NCBI GenBank assembly: GCA_964589415.1
Contig: CAZPRQ010000030.1
Coordinates: 1 to 16,366 of the forward strand
Reading direction: 5' to 3'
Length of the DNA: 16,366 nucleotides
Source: CAZPRQ01 sp964589415
Lineage (GTDB): Bacteria; Patescibacteriota; Doudnabacteria; UBA920
Shown: positions 1 to 5,517 of the stretch, in pieces
How positions within the stretch are numbered: position 1 is the stretch's first letter
How the letters are laid out: each line of letters begins with the position of its first letter
Notes under the pieces: model-generated
Database searches by the model: none
What the model was told of the DNA's origin: nothing
Seen by the model: only the letters and a program-made list of their open reading frames with translations
Made by a program: the position numbers and the translations under genes

Positions 1-9
1 TCCTCCTTT
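1..9 (-). promoter_or_regulatory. Ribosome-binding site of a gene off the left edge
   Basis: On the minus strand these bases read AAAGGAGGA, a near-perfect Shine-Dalgarno sequence. The start codon it serves would lie just left of the window. A small hairpin (CCAGC, 6-base loop, GCTGG; 10-25) sits directly upstream of it in the leader. A minus-strand terminator at 64-90 separates this leader from the genes to the right, so the off-window gene should have its own promoter within about 60 bases. No clear promoter was recognised there. Confidence 0.5.
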
Positions 10-54
10 CCAGCTTGCGTGCTGGCAAAAAGTTCCATAAAGAATTTTTTACCA

Positions 55-90
55 ACAAACAAAAAACCCGGCTCTGGCAGAGCCGGGTTT
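55..90 (-). terminator. Intrinsic terminator, minus strand
   Basis: A perfect 12-bp stem (AAACCCGGCTCT at 64-75, AGAGCCGGGTTT at 79-90) closes a 3-base loop. On the minus strand it is followed by TTTTTTGTTTGT, and no T tract follows on the plus strand. It most likely ends the transcript of the two small minus-strand genes at 197-503. A weaker CCCG/CGGG hairpin at 110-127, followed by ATTTTT on the minus strand, lies between them and may assist. Confidence 0.85.
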
Positions 91-196
91 GAAAAGTAAT
101 TTCAAAAATCCCGTTCTGCCAAGCGGGTAGAGCAAGAAGAGGAAAAGCTAATTAAAAATTGTAAGCGGGATTTAATCATGATATTTATATAATACT

Positions 197-334
197 TTAT
201 AGTTTCTCAAGCTGGCTAACATCAACCGGAACTTTAACTTTATTGGCAACCAGTTTAATCCACTTGGCTAAAAGAGCGTCACGTTGTTTTAATTCCGAAT
301 ATCTTTTTTCTGAAAGCTCAAGATAATTATTCAC
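197..334 (-). CDS. Small orphan protein (45 aa), GTG start
   Basis: This reading frame is too short for ordinary ORF calling. It reads VNNYLELSEKRYSELKQRDA and continues through a basic helix (LLAKWIKLVANKVKVPVDVS) to QLEKL and TAA. The proposed GTG start lies one base after the stop of the upstream 55-residue gene, which suggests translational coupling, although no Shine-Dalgarno sequence is visible. The protein is Lys/Glu/Leu-rich and probably forms one amphipathic helix. No family was recognised. Its close pairing with another short helical protein and the terminator about 110 bases downstream support a real two-gene unit; a spurious frame is the alternative. Confidence 0.45.
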   Translation of the reverse strand: MNNYLELSEKRYSELKQRDALLAKWIKLVANKVKVPVDVSQLEKL

Positions 335-335
335 G

Positions 336-503
336 TTACTTTTTTACGGCTTTTAGTTCATGCTCAACTGTTCCTAATCCTATTTTTAATGTATCTAATC
401 GATCTTCAATAGAATTTAATTTATTTTCTACAGATAAAAAACCGTTAGCCGTAATTGCCGCTAAATCATCTAAGGTAATATTTTTTAGCACTTTTTTCTT
501 CAT
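336..503 (-). CDS. Small coiled-coil protein (55 aa)
   Basis: The frame starts with ATG at 501-503 and ends TAA at 336-338. It begins MKKKVLKNITLDDLAAITAN, followed by GFLSVENKLNSIEDRLDTLK and a Lys-rich tail. The second half has a heptad-like spacing of I/L residues (VENKLNSIEDRLDTLKIGLGTVEHELKAV), typical of a short coiled coil. The DDLA(A)xTxxGFxxV(E/D)xKLxxIExRLD pattern resembles small helical proteins common in Patescibacteria and phages, whose function is not established. That comparison is from memory. It is probably cotranscribed with the 45-residue gene directly downstream. A DNA-binding or antitoxin-like partner role is conceivable but unsupported. Confidence 0.6.
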   Translation of the reverse strand: MKKKVLKNITLDDLAAITANGFLSVENKLNSIEDRLDTLKIGLGTVEHELKAVKK

Positions 504-548
504 AAAGTTATTATAACTTGTTTGGTGTGAATGTCAAAAATAACTTAA

Positions 549-681
549 GCTAATAGGCAAATAAGTCAATAAGCGGATAAGCCAATATGTTAATAAGCGG
601 ATGGCCTGATAGGCTGATAAGCCACTAAGTAATAAATTTTTAATCACATTTGCTTATCTGCTTATTCGCTTATTAGCTTTC
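549..681. repeat. 8-bp tandem array with an inverted arm
   Basis: From 549 to 636 the sequence is eleven consecutive 8-bp units of the form GCnnATAA (for example GTCAATAA, GCGGATAA, GCTGATAA), exact in period though not in every base. After 13 bases, 650-681 carries units in the opposite orientation (TTGCTTAT, CTGCTTAT, TCGCTTAT, TAGCTTTC). The two parts are complementary at their conserved positions, so a transcript could fold into a long imperfect hairpin. It fills the gap between the small-gene pair and the 3' end of tsaD, ending five bases before the tsaD stop codon. Confidence 0.8.
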
Positions 682-685
682 TTCC

Positions 686-1613
686 TTACAAGCTCAAACT
701 CGGGTTTGCTTGAATTTTGAAATAAGGTTTGGCTTTTTGGCCATTATGTAGCATATATGCCGCGGCAATGCCAATCATTTCCGCGTTGTCTGTGCATAAA
801 TTTATGGGAGGAACCAGGAATTTAGCTTGTAGCTTATGGCTTATAGCTTGTAGTTCATGTCGCAGGAGCTTGTTCGCGGCTACGCCGCCGGAGAGAGAAA
901 TGGATCGTGCATTAAAATGTTTTACCGCGCGCGCGGTTTTGGCAGCCAGGACATCTACAGCGGCTTGTTGGAAAGAGGCGCAGAGATTAGCTTTTAGCTC
1001 ACCTGTCCGTCCGGTAGGCGGGTAGCTTGTAGGTGTTAGGGGGTGGTCGCGTAAATAATATAGTACCGCGGTTTTTAGGCCAGAAAAAGAAAAATTAAAG
1101 TTAGGATCTTTAAGCATAGGGCGAGGCAGTTGTATGGCTAAGGGGTTTCCACGCGCGGCAAGTTTAGAAACTTCTGGGCCGCCGGGATAGGGTAAGTTTA
1201 AGAGTCTGGCTACTTTGTCAAAAGCTTCGCCGGCCGCGTCGTCCACTGTTTGGCCAAGTACTCTGTAATGTTTTATGTCCTTCATTAAAACCAATATAGT
1301 ATGACCTCCGCTGACTATTAGTGAAATGTTGGGGAATAAATTAGCTTTTAGCTTATAGCTTATAGCNNNNNNNNNNNNNNNNNNNNNNNNNNNNNNNNNN
1401 NNNNNNNNNNNNNNNNNNNNNNNNNNNNNNNNNNNNNNNNNNNNNNNNNNNNNNNNNNNNNNNNNNATGCATGGCAATTTGAGATTTTACTACGGAAGAT
1501 AGTGTGTGTATTGCCGGTTGTTTTTTATTTGGCGTGTATTTTAAAACCGCTGCAGCAGTTTCGTCGCAGCTGGATTCAATGGCTAATATAAGCTTAAATT
1601 TGCTCTTGATCAT
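686..1613 (-). CDS. tsaD: tRNA N6-adenosine threonylcarbamoyltransferase TsaD, interrupted by an assembly gap
   Basis: TsaD transfers the threonylcarbamoyl group from TC-AMP to A37 of ANN-decoding tRNAs, working with TsaB and TsaE. The N-terminal piece (1613 down to 1467) begins MIKSKFKLILAIESSCDETA, with the ASKHA ATP-binding motif. The C-terminal piece has SLIVSGGHTILVLM, DDAAGEAFDKVARLL, FSFSGLKTAVLYYL, SLSGGVAANKLLR and CTDNAEMIGIAAAYM, all TsaD signatures. The 100 N (1367-1466) remove the HxxxH iron-binding region. The two pieces are in different frames only because the N count is arbitrary. By comparison with the family about 85 residues (roughly 260 bases) should be missing. The 7-bp repeat arrays at 823-857, 988-1036 and 1342-1366 are translated as AISYKLKAN, TSYPPTGRTGELKAN and ELQAISHKLQAK. 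Start ATG at 1611-1613; no Shine-Dalgarno sequence seen. Confidence 0.95.
823..857. repeat. 7-bp tandem array inside tsaD (array 1)
   Basis: Five exact-period heptamers: TAGCTTG, TAGCTTA, TGGCTTA, TAGCTTG, TAGTTCA. On the coding strand they encode most of ELQAISHKLQAK, the helix just before the conserved PPINLCTDNAEMI segment of TsaD. The length of that helix is near normal for the family, so the array seems to have replaced native sequence and not only lengthened it. Confidence 0.85.
988..1036. repeat. 7-bp array in tsaD interrupted by a G+C-rich 21-bp element (array 2)
   Basis: Heptamers TAGCTTT and TAGCTCA (988-1001) are followed by a 21-bp G+C-rich block (1002-1022, core CCGTCCGG) and then TAGCTTG and TAGGTGT (1023-1036). 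The block length is three times seven, so the period and the reading frame both survive. The translation is TSYPPTGRTGELKAN, lying in the variable loop between YYLRDHP and the conserved CASFQQAAVDVL helix. Confidence 0.75.
1342..1366. repeat. 7-bp tandem array at the edge of the assembly gap (array 3)
   Basis: TAGCTTT, TAGCTTA, TAGCTTA and TAGC run directly into the N block. It is translated AISYKLKAN immediately before LFPNISLIVSGGHT, where ordinary TsaD has a short surface loop. The scaffold breaks exactly within this array, which suggests that the repeat caused the gap. Confidence 0.8.
1367..1466. other. Assembly gap (100 N)
   Basis: Exactly 100 N, a conventional scaffold placeholder and not a measured length. 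It lies within tsaD, next to a heptamer array. Confidence 0.99.
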
Positions 1614-1778
1614 AAAGTGAATTATTGCTATTATTGCATGGAAACGGATTGGGCTCTAGGCCATGACTTAAGATGATCTGTGGTCGGCATTCGCCTATCA
1701 AGACAACTGTAAGCTTAACCATTCCCGAATGTCCAATTCGTTTTTGCAATTATAAAGAGGGTTATTATTCTATTTCTT

Positions 1779-1810
1779 GGCAAGCTGTTTTAACGCTTGC
1801 CGCTTTTTTT
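1779..1810 (+). terminator. Intrinsic terminator, plus strand
   Basis: GGCAAGC (1779-1785), a 9-base loop and GCTTGCC (1795-1801) are followed by seven T at 1804-1810. It is a textbook plus-strand terminator, yet no convincing plus-strand gene precedes it. The stretch 1614-1778 contains only short unrecognised frames and no tRNA-like cloverleaf that I could find. It may end a short RNA or a decayed gene. Just beyond it, a small inverted repeat (AGTATTTAG with CTAAATACT) spans about 1815-1862. Confidence 0.7.
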
Positions 1811-1909
1811 GAGATTAAGTATTTAGCATGTAGTAGTCAGCGTTTAGATCTCTACTAAATACTAAAATTAAACTAAACTACTAAATAGGGATTAGCGGTA
1901 ATTGATAAA

Positions 1910-1997
1910 ATGTTAAGATGTTAAGATGATAAGATGTTAAAATGTTAAAATGTTAATATGTTAAAATGTTAAAATGATAAAATGATAGAATGATTTA
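1910..1997. repeat. 8-bp tandem array, consensus ATGTTAAA
   Basis: Eleven consecutive 8-bp units with no slippage: ATGTTAAG twice, ATGATAAG, ATGTTAAA twice, ATGTTAAT, ATGTTAAA twice, then ATGATAAA, ATGATAGA, ATGATTTA. The last unit overlaps the stop codon of the minus-strand SRPBCC gene (1995-1997). It is the same length (88 bp, eleven units) as the array at 549-636 but has a different unit. Confidence 0.9.
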
Positions 1998-2471
1998 TTG
2001 TTTAATTTTGGTCAATGTTTCCATTCCTTCCAGCCATTTTTGGTGCCAATGCTGTAAGCTTTTTACAATTATAGGTTTAAGCAGTCTAGCGCCCCACCCT
2101 TTTTGTACTTCTTCGGTTACTACCAGCGTGCCGTTATTTTGCGGAATAAGTTTCCAGCCATGAAAGCCGTTGGCCGCGAATTCTTTAGCATCCCAACCCA
2201 AGTCAAACGGGGGATTGTAAATTAAAACTTTAGACTTTACTTTTAAATAAAAAGTAACCCATTCAAATTCCGTACCGGCTTCCAGTATGGTTTTTCCATT
2301 ACCAATTTTAATCTTTTTGCTGTTTTTGTACCACTCCGGCCACCGGTTCGCGTTTATTAAAATATCCCAAATTTTTTCAGGCCTGGCGGGTATAAAAAGT
2401 TCGTTATAAGCGTGTACGGGAAAATACTTGGGGTTAAAACTATTTGGCCAGGTTATGGTATTTTTTTGCAT
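1995..2471 (-). CDS. SRPBCC (START/polyketide cyclase-like) domain protein
   Basis: A 158-residue protein matching the helix-grip SRPBCC fold, which binds hydrophobic ligands in a deep cavity. Visible features are ELFIPARPEKIWDILINANR with WPEWYKNSKKIKI (first strand and the V/IW-xx-L helix typical of the family), GTEFEWVTFYLKVKSKVLIYNPP, FHGWKLIPQNNGTLVVTEEV, and a long C-terminal helix (LLKPIIVKSLQHWHQKWLEG). The length is normal for a single-domain member. The ligand and reaction cannot be read from the sequence. It follows the GIY-YIG gene by 13 bases on the same strand and is probably cotranscribed. No Shine-Dalgarno sequence precedes the ATG at 2469-2471. Confidence 0.8.
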   Translation of the reverse strand: MQKNTITWPNSFNPKYFPVHAYNELFIPARPEKIWDILINANRWPEWYKNSKKIKIGNGKTILEAGTEFEWVTFYLKVKSKVLIYNPPFDLGWDAKEFAANGFHGWKLIPQNNGTLVVTEEVQKGWGARLLKPIIVKSLQHWHQKWLEGMETLTKIKQ

Positions 2472-2484
2472 ATAGGTAGTATAG

Positions 2485-2745
2485 CTATTTTTTAAAATTG
2501 GCGCTTTTCTTTTGTAAGAGCAAAAGTTTTTTTGCCCGTGGCCATTTTTTTATTTCAGACTCGCGTTTTAATGCCTTGCTGCGGATTCGAAAATTTTCAA
2601 AATAAACAATGGTGCCGCCGCCGCGGGAGCGTGTGTATTTGGCACCTTTGCCGGAGTTGTGGAGTTGTTCGCGCTTGAGCAAATTATTTGTACTGCCAGA
2701 GTAGAGTGTGCCGTCCGTGCATTTAAAAATATAAAAATAATGCAT
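2485..2745 (-). CDS. GIY-YIG nuclease-superfamily small protein (UPF0213/YhbQ-like)
   Basis: An 86-residue single-domain GIY-YIG protein starting MHYFYIFKCTDGTLYSGSTN. Expected catalytic-core positions are present: Tyr5, Tyr15 with Gly17, Arg25, the HN pair 29-30, then GKGAKYTRSRGG and Glu in the RESEIKKW helix. The start was chosen at 2745 because the fold begins at once; an upstream in-frame ATG at 2775 would add ten residues encoded by the adjacent mobile element. Small proteins of this group are annotated as possible DNA structure-specific nucleases, but their role is not firmly known. Promoter and leader sequences for this gene would fall in or beside the 161-bp element at 2764-2924. The SRPBCC gene follows 13 bases downstream. 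Confidence 0.85.
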   Translation of the reverse strand: MHYFYIFKCTDGTLYSGSTNNLLKREQLHNSGKGAKYTRSRGGGTIVYFENFRIRSKALKRESEIKKWPRAKKLLLLQKKSANFKK

Positions 2746-2756
2746 ATAAGGAAGTA

Positions 2757-2931
2757 TAGCAAGACGTGAGTCCAAAAACTACCCAGGTGTTTAAGCGTAG
2801 TTTGCCCATTTATCACTGTCGTTCGCGAACGACGTGATTTATGGGCCATTTAAAGGGAAGGCCGATAAATCGGCGGACTACATTTCTACTATAAGTAGGC
2901 TGATTTAAGGTTTTTGGACTCACGTAGCAAG
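2757..2931. mobile_element. MITE-like element with 16-bp inverted repeats and 7-bp target duplication
   Basis: The ends are perfect inverted repeats: ACGTGAGTCCAAAAAC at 2764-2779 and its complement at 2910-2925. TAGCAAG flanks both sides (2757-2763 and 2925-2931), as expected of a 7-bp target-site duplication; the element itself is then about 161 bp (2764-2924). The interior has no transposase frame. It holds a perfect 16-bp palindrome GTCGTTCGCGAACGAC (2818-2833) extended by ATCAC/GTGAT and GCCCAT/ATGGGC arms, a GCCGAT/ATCGGC hairpin (2861-2874) and a CTACT/AGTAG hairpin (2886-2898). The structure is that of a nonautonomous element mobilised in trans. The transposase family is not identified. 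It sits just upstream of the GIY-YIG start codon. Confidence 0.75.
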
Positions 2932-2990
2932 GCATTGCTAGAAAGCCTTAAATATGGAATAATAAGGCTCAATTTGAGGGAGGAAAATTT

Positions 2991-3323
2991 ATGAGCGAGG
3001 ATATCCCAGAGATACCGACGTTTAAGTTTGAACCGGGATCCAAGGTGGTTTTGAGTGTTGATTCTTGGGCGTTTATGGAGGCAGGTAACCCAGTTATCCC
3101 GCCTTTGACATTTGGCATGTTCGATTCGGGACAGGCGGCCTTGTCTTGGCTTACGAAGACGGGCTTTGTTCGGCATCCGAAATGGGATGCTGACAGGGAA
3201 TGTTCCGGGGTGTACGTATACACGGCAGGCGAGAAAAGGCCGCCGCTTGTTGTAAATGGCCGAGCATATAAGCTTTTGGGGGTAAGGCTCTCACTTAACC
3301 CTCCATTGCCCGTAGTTTTTTAA
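2991..3323 (+). CDS. Orphan protein (110 aa)
   Basis: Start ATG at 2991 is preceded by GGGAGG seven bases upstream, a strong Shine-Dalgarno sequence. The protein begins MSEDIPEIPTFKFEPGSKVV and contains a run of predicted beta strands with Trp/Gly/Pro residues (WAFMEAGNPVIPPLTFGMF, WLTKTGFVRHP, GVYVYTAGEKRPPLVV). No signal peptide or membrane helix is evident. No family was recognised. Coding sequence is rich in G+C (35 of 60 bases in 3121-3180), well above neighbours such as the SRPBCC gene. A second gene follows after 13 bases, and both end before one strong terminator at 3705. Confidence 0.75.
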   Translation: MSEDIPEIPTFKFEPGSKVVLSVDSWAFMEAGNPVIPPLTFGMFDSGQAALSWLTKTGFVRHPKWDADRECSGVYVYTAGEKRPPLVVNGRAYKLLGVRLSLNPPLPVVF

Positions 3324-3336
3324 AGGAGACAAGGGG

Positions 3337-3675
3337 TTGAAGCACATGGTAATAAAACAGAGATTACTGGAAAATGTCATTGATCTTTTGGCGTATTATT
3401 GTCGTGAGTACCATGAGCACCATAACAGCAAGCCTCAAAATGTGGATCAAGATTCGCTTCCCACATTTTCGGCTAAAAGAGATTTGTGGGAACTAAACCA
3501 CACTATAAACCAAGACAACCTTTCGCGCGTCGCCAACCTTTTAAAGGCATCGGCTTTTTTGGAAGAGGAGATAACGGGTATTTTATACCGGCTCCAAGAC
3601 ATAGAGAGGAATTTCGCAGGCGGAGAGGTGGACAGTCACTTGGCAGAGATTTGGGCGGAGTTGGCCGAAGAATAG
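3337..3675 (+). CDS. Orphan helical protein (112 aa), TTG start
   Basis: AAAGGAGAC at 3322-3330 is well placed (about 8 bases) for a TTG start at 3337; the next ATG at 3346 would leave a spacing of about 17 from AGGAG, though GGGG at 3333-3336 could serve it. The protein (KHMVIKQRLLENVIDLLAYY, then HEHHNSKP, and helices NLLKASAFLEEEITGILYRL and SHLAEIWAELAEE) is mostly helical, acidic at the C terminus and probably cytosolic. No family was recognised. Its ribosome-binding site overlaps the stop of the upstream 110-residue gene, so the two form an operon and may be functional partners. Confidence 0.7.
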   Translation: MKHMVIKQRLLENVIDLLAYYCREYHEHHNSKPQNVDQDSLPTFSAKRDLWELNHTINQDNLSRVANLLKASAFLEEEITGILYRLQDIERNFAGGEVDSHLAEIWAELAEE

Positions 3676-3704
3676 GCCGAGCTCGCCGAATTAGTTTTTC
3701 TAGA

Positions 3705-3736
3705 AGCGTCCGTTTCAGTAACGGACGCTCTTTTTT
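3705..3736 (+). terminator. Intrinsic terminator of the 2991-3675 gene pair
   Basis: AGCGTCCGT (3705-3713), a 7-base loop and ACGGACGCT (3721-3729) are followed by C and six T. It is a strong plus-strand terminator 30 bases after the stop codon. Confidence 0.92.
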
Positions 3737-3839
3737 ATGCAAAACCAGTAAGATAGAGGTAAGGTTTAAATACTATTTTCGAACGGAAAAGATTTTAATA
3801 AAATAGGATTTCAGGCAGTCAATGAGCGAGCTAAATTGT

Positions 3840-4835
3840 TTAAACAGTTTCGATTGGGTTTTCTGCCTTGGAATTTGTAAGGTTTTCTTCGAGGTAATAA
3901 AGTGCTTGCAGGCAGCAGCGAATAAAAAATTTATTTTGTTGGGTTAAATTGTCATTGTTAAAAGCGTATTCAATTTGTTCCCAGGAATCATTGTTATATT
4001 CCATAGGCTTGTCGTATGCCTTATATAAGGCAAATATGGTTGGCGAGGTTTGCTTTATTACTTTTATGAGCAGATAAACTAATCGTTCAGGGTTTAGGTC
4101 GTGCTGCTCAATATGTTTAAATATGCTAAAATCGCTTTTTTCCCTGTTTATACTTTGTAAATCTCGGCTAATATCCCATGCCGCGACAAGATGGTTTTGG
4201 CTTCTTTCTTTTTCGGTCCATAATTCCTCGCTTTGGCTTTGTTCTCTATGGACTAAATGGCGCAGGTAGGCAATGTTAAAAGATTTGCGTTCAAAATAAT
4301 TTTCAATCTCATTATCAAATGTTTTTTGGTCAGGGTGTAGGGCCAGTCTCAGTTCAATAAGCGGGAGTTCTTTTATTTCCTGGGGCATATAAGGATCATA
4401 GGGGGCAATAATTTCTTGGGCTTCGTGCAAAAATTTTTCCATAGTCCGGTATGCAGTCTGTTTTCCATTTTCATCCTTTTCCTGCATAACCACCTCCGGC
4501 CAGTAAACCTCGTCTATGAAGTTGTCAATTAAACGCACTGCAGCGGTAAATAAAAATTCACGGCCGGCAAGGTTTATTTGCTTATAGTCATTACTTTCAA
4601 CCAAGCTGCAAATATAAGTGTAGTTTTGATAAATTAATTCTAATTCCGGCGGTTGGTATTTAGCCGACAGGGTTGGAAAATACTTTTTAATTAGTCTCAA
4701 TATCTTTTGTCGTAATTCTTTAAACTCTTCTTGTCCTTCTATTTCGTCTATTCCTTCCGCAAAGGAATTCGAATACAGGTATTCGCTTTTTAGTTCTGAA
4801 ATTCCCTGTCCGCTGTAATATTTTTCTTTACGCAT
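3840..4835 (-). CDS. Possible class I isoprenoid synthase-fold protein (squalene/phytoene synthase-like)
   Basis: A 331-residue, largely helical soluble protein. Two segments resemble the metal-binding motifs of squalene/phytoene synthases. Around residue 100, FTAAVRLIDNFIDEVYW carries a DxxxD pattern (Asp104, Asp108) in the place of the family's R-x-x-DDxxDE. Around 220, AAWDISRDLQSINREKSDF followed by HDLNPERL resembles NILRDxxED...GLxPExL. The spacing of about 117 residues fits known members. The second motif lacks the final Asp of DxxxD and looks more like a terpene-synthase NSE triad (Asp225, Ser228, Glu232). The similarity is by eye, so the fold is a hypothesis and the activity unknown. 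No obvious Shine-Dalgarno sequence. It lies alone, convergent with the 3337 gene. Confidence 0.4.
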   Translation of the reverse strand: MRKEKYYSGQGISELKSEYLYSNSFAEGIDEIEGQEEFKELRQKILRLIKKYFPTLSAKYQPPELELIYQNYTYICSLVESNDYKQINLAGREFLFTAAVRLIDNFIDEVYWPEVVMQEKDENGKQTAYRTMEKFLHEAQEIIAPYDPYMPQEIKELPLIELRLALHPDQKTFDNEIENYFERKSFNIAYLRHLVHREQSQSEELWTEKERSQNHLVAAWDISRDLQSINREKSDFSIFKHIEQHDLNPERLVYLLIKVIKQTSPTIFALYKAYDKPMEYNNDSWEQIEYAFNNDNLTQQNKFFIRCCLQALYYLEENLTNSKAENPIETV

Positions 4836-4875
4836 ATAGCAATAAATAGTATAAAAATCGACTTAATTGTTTTTT

Positions 4876-4902
4876 ATAGAAACAGTAATTAAAAGTTTCT
4901 AT
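4876..4902. repeat. 8-bp inverted repeat upstream of the 3840-4835 gene
   Basis: ATAGAAAC (4876-4883) and GTTTCTAT (4895-4902) are separated by 11 A/T-rich bases. There is no T tract in a position to make a terminator on either strand, so an operator or leader hairpin for the minus-strand gene starting at 4835 is possible. The rest of 4836-4970 shows nothing beyond A/T-rich promoter-like sequence. Confidence 0.35.
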
Positions 4903-4970
4903 GGGTAAATCATGACTATAATAGTATTATAATTCACCTGTTAGCATTGTGTAAACTAGCTTTAAGAAAT

Positions 4971-5012
4971 AAAAAAAGCGCCATTTCTGCCAGAGGGGCG
5001 GAAAGGACGCGC
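4971..5012 (-). terminator. Intrinsic terminator, minus strand
   Basis: On the minus strand an imperfect G+C-rich stem (GCGC, TTTC and GCC pairing with GGC, GAAA and GCGC) is followed by seven T. It lies 15 bases beyond the stop codon of the gene at 5027-5425. Confidence 0.75.
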
Positions 5013-5026
5013 GGACGTAGAGCTCT

Positions 5027-5425
5027 TTAAACTCTTTGTTGGAGTTTTGTTATGTGGTTGCGTGCTTTTTGGCATTTTTTTGCAAACTCGGAGCCCGGCG
5101 GGTAAAAGAAAATTATTTGCTGGGCCGGGTAGTGGTTAATGCAGAAATTTCCATCCTCACCGGGAGTAATTTCTTCCGCTCTGGAAAATTGCCCGGACCA
5201 GCAGGTAATTGGTTGGCCTGTGTCAGCGCTAATCGCCGGTCGCCAGTTCTGGTCCATATCGTCTGTTATCATCCAGTCTACGAATATAATTACATTGGGC
5301 AATTCCTCTTTGCCGTGTTGTTTAACACTACAAATTTTGCCGGCAAAGCGCTGACCATTTTCAGCAGAAAAAATCATTAGCGTCCATCCTTCGAATGTTG
5401 TAAGTTCATTTAGTGTAATGGGCAT
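5027..5425 (-). CDS. Orphan protein (132 aa)
   Basis: Start ATG at 5423-5425 is preceded on the minus strand by AGGAGGG about 5 bases upstream, a strong Shine-Dalgarno sequence. The protein begins MPITLNELTTFEGWTLMIFS and reads like a small beta-rich cytosolic domain (RFAGKICSVKQHG, NVIIFVDWMITDD, GNFCINHYPAQQIIFFYPPG) with a basic C-terminal helix (KKCQKARNHITKLQQR). It has three Cys residues without a metal-site spacing. No family was recognised. Its base composition (31 of 60 G+C in 5221-5280), its strong ribosome-binding site and private terminator match the other single-gene units in the window and differ from the giant gene beside it, with which it is divergently arranged. Confidence 0.75.
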   Translation of the reverse strand: MPITLNELTTFEGWTLMIFSAENGQRFAGKICSVKQHGKEELPNVIIFVDWMITDDMDQNWRPAISADTGQPITCWSGQFSRAEEITPGEDGNFCINHYPAQQIIFFYPPGSEFAKKCQKARNHITKLQQRV

Positions 5426-5517
5426 GATAGCCCTCCTGCTTTGAATTTACCTAATACTAATGAATTACCCTGTAAAAGTCTAGTATAAACTTAAATTCGT
5501 TAAGGATTTTAAGGGGA

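Noticed and set aside
549..681. CRISPR array
   Set aside because: The period is 8 bp, far too short for repeats plus spacers.
1614..1778. Possible tRNA before the plus-strand terminator
   Set aside because: No T-loop consensus (GGTTCGANTCC-like) and no acceptor-stem pairing could be found on either strand.
1673..1858. Plus-strand frame of 61 codons
   Set aside because: No ribosome-binding site, crosses the terminator at 1779-1810 and resembles no family; kept only as part of the intergenic description.
2568..2849. Minus-strand frame beginning MAHKSRRSRTTVING, considered as a transposase remnant
   Set aside because: The sequence is the translation of the MITE-like palindrome and then the GIY-YIG gene in the wrong frame; no transposase motif is visible.
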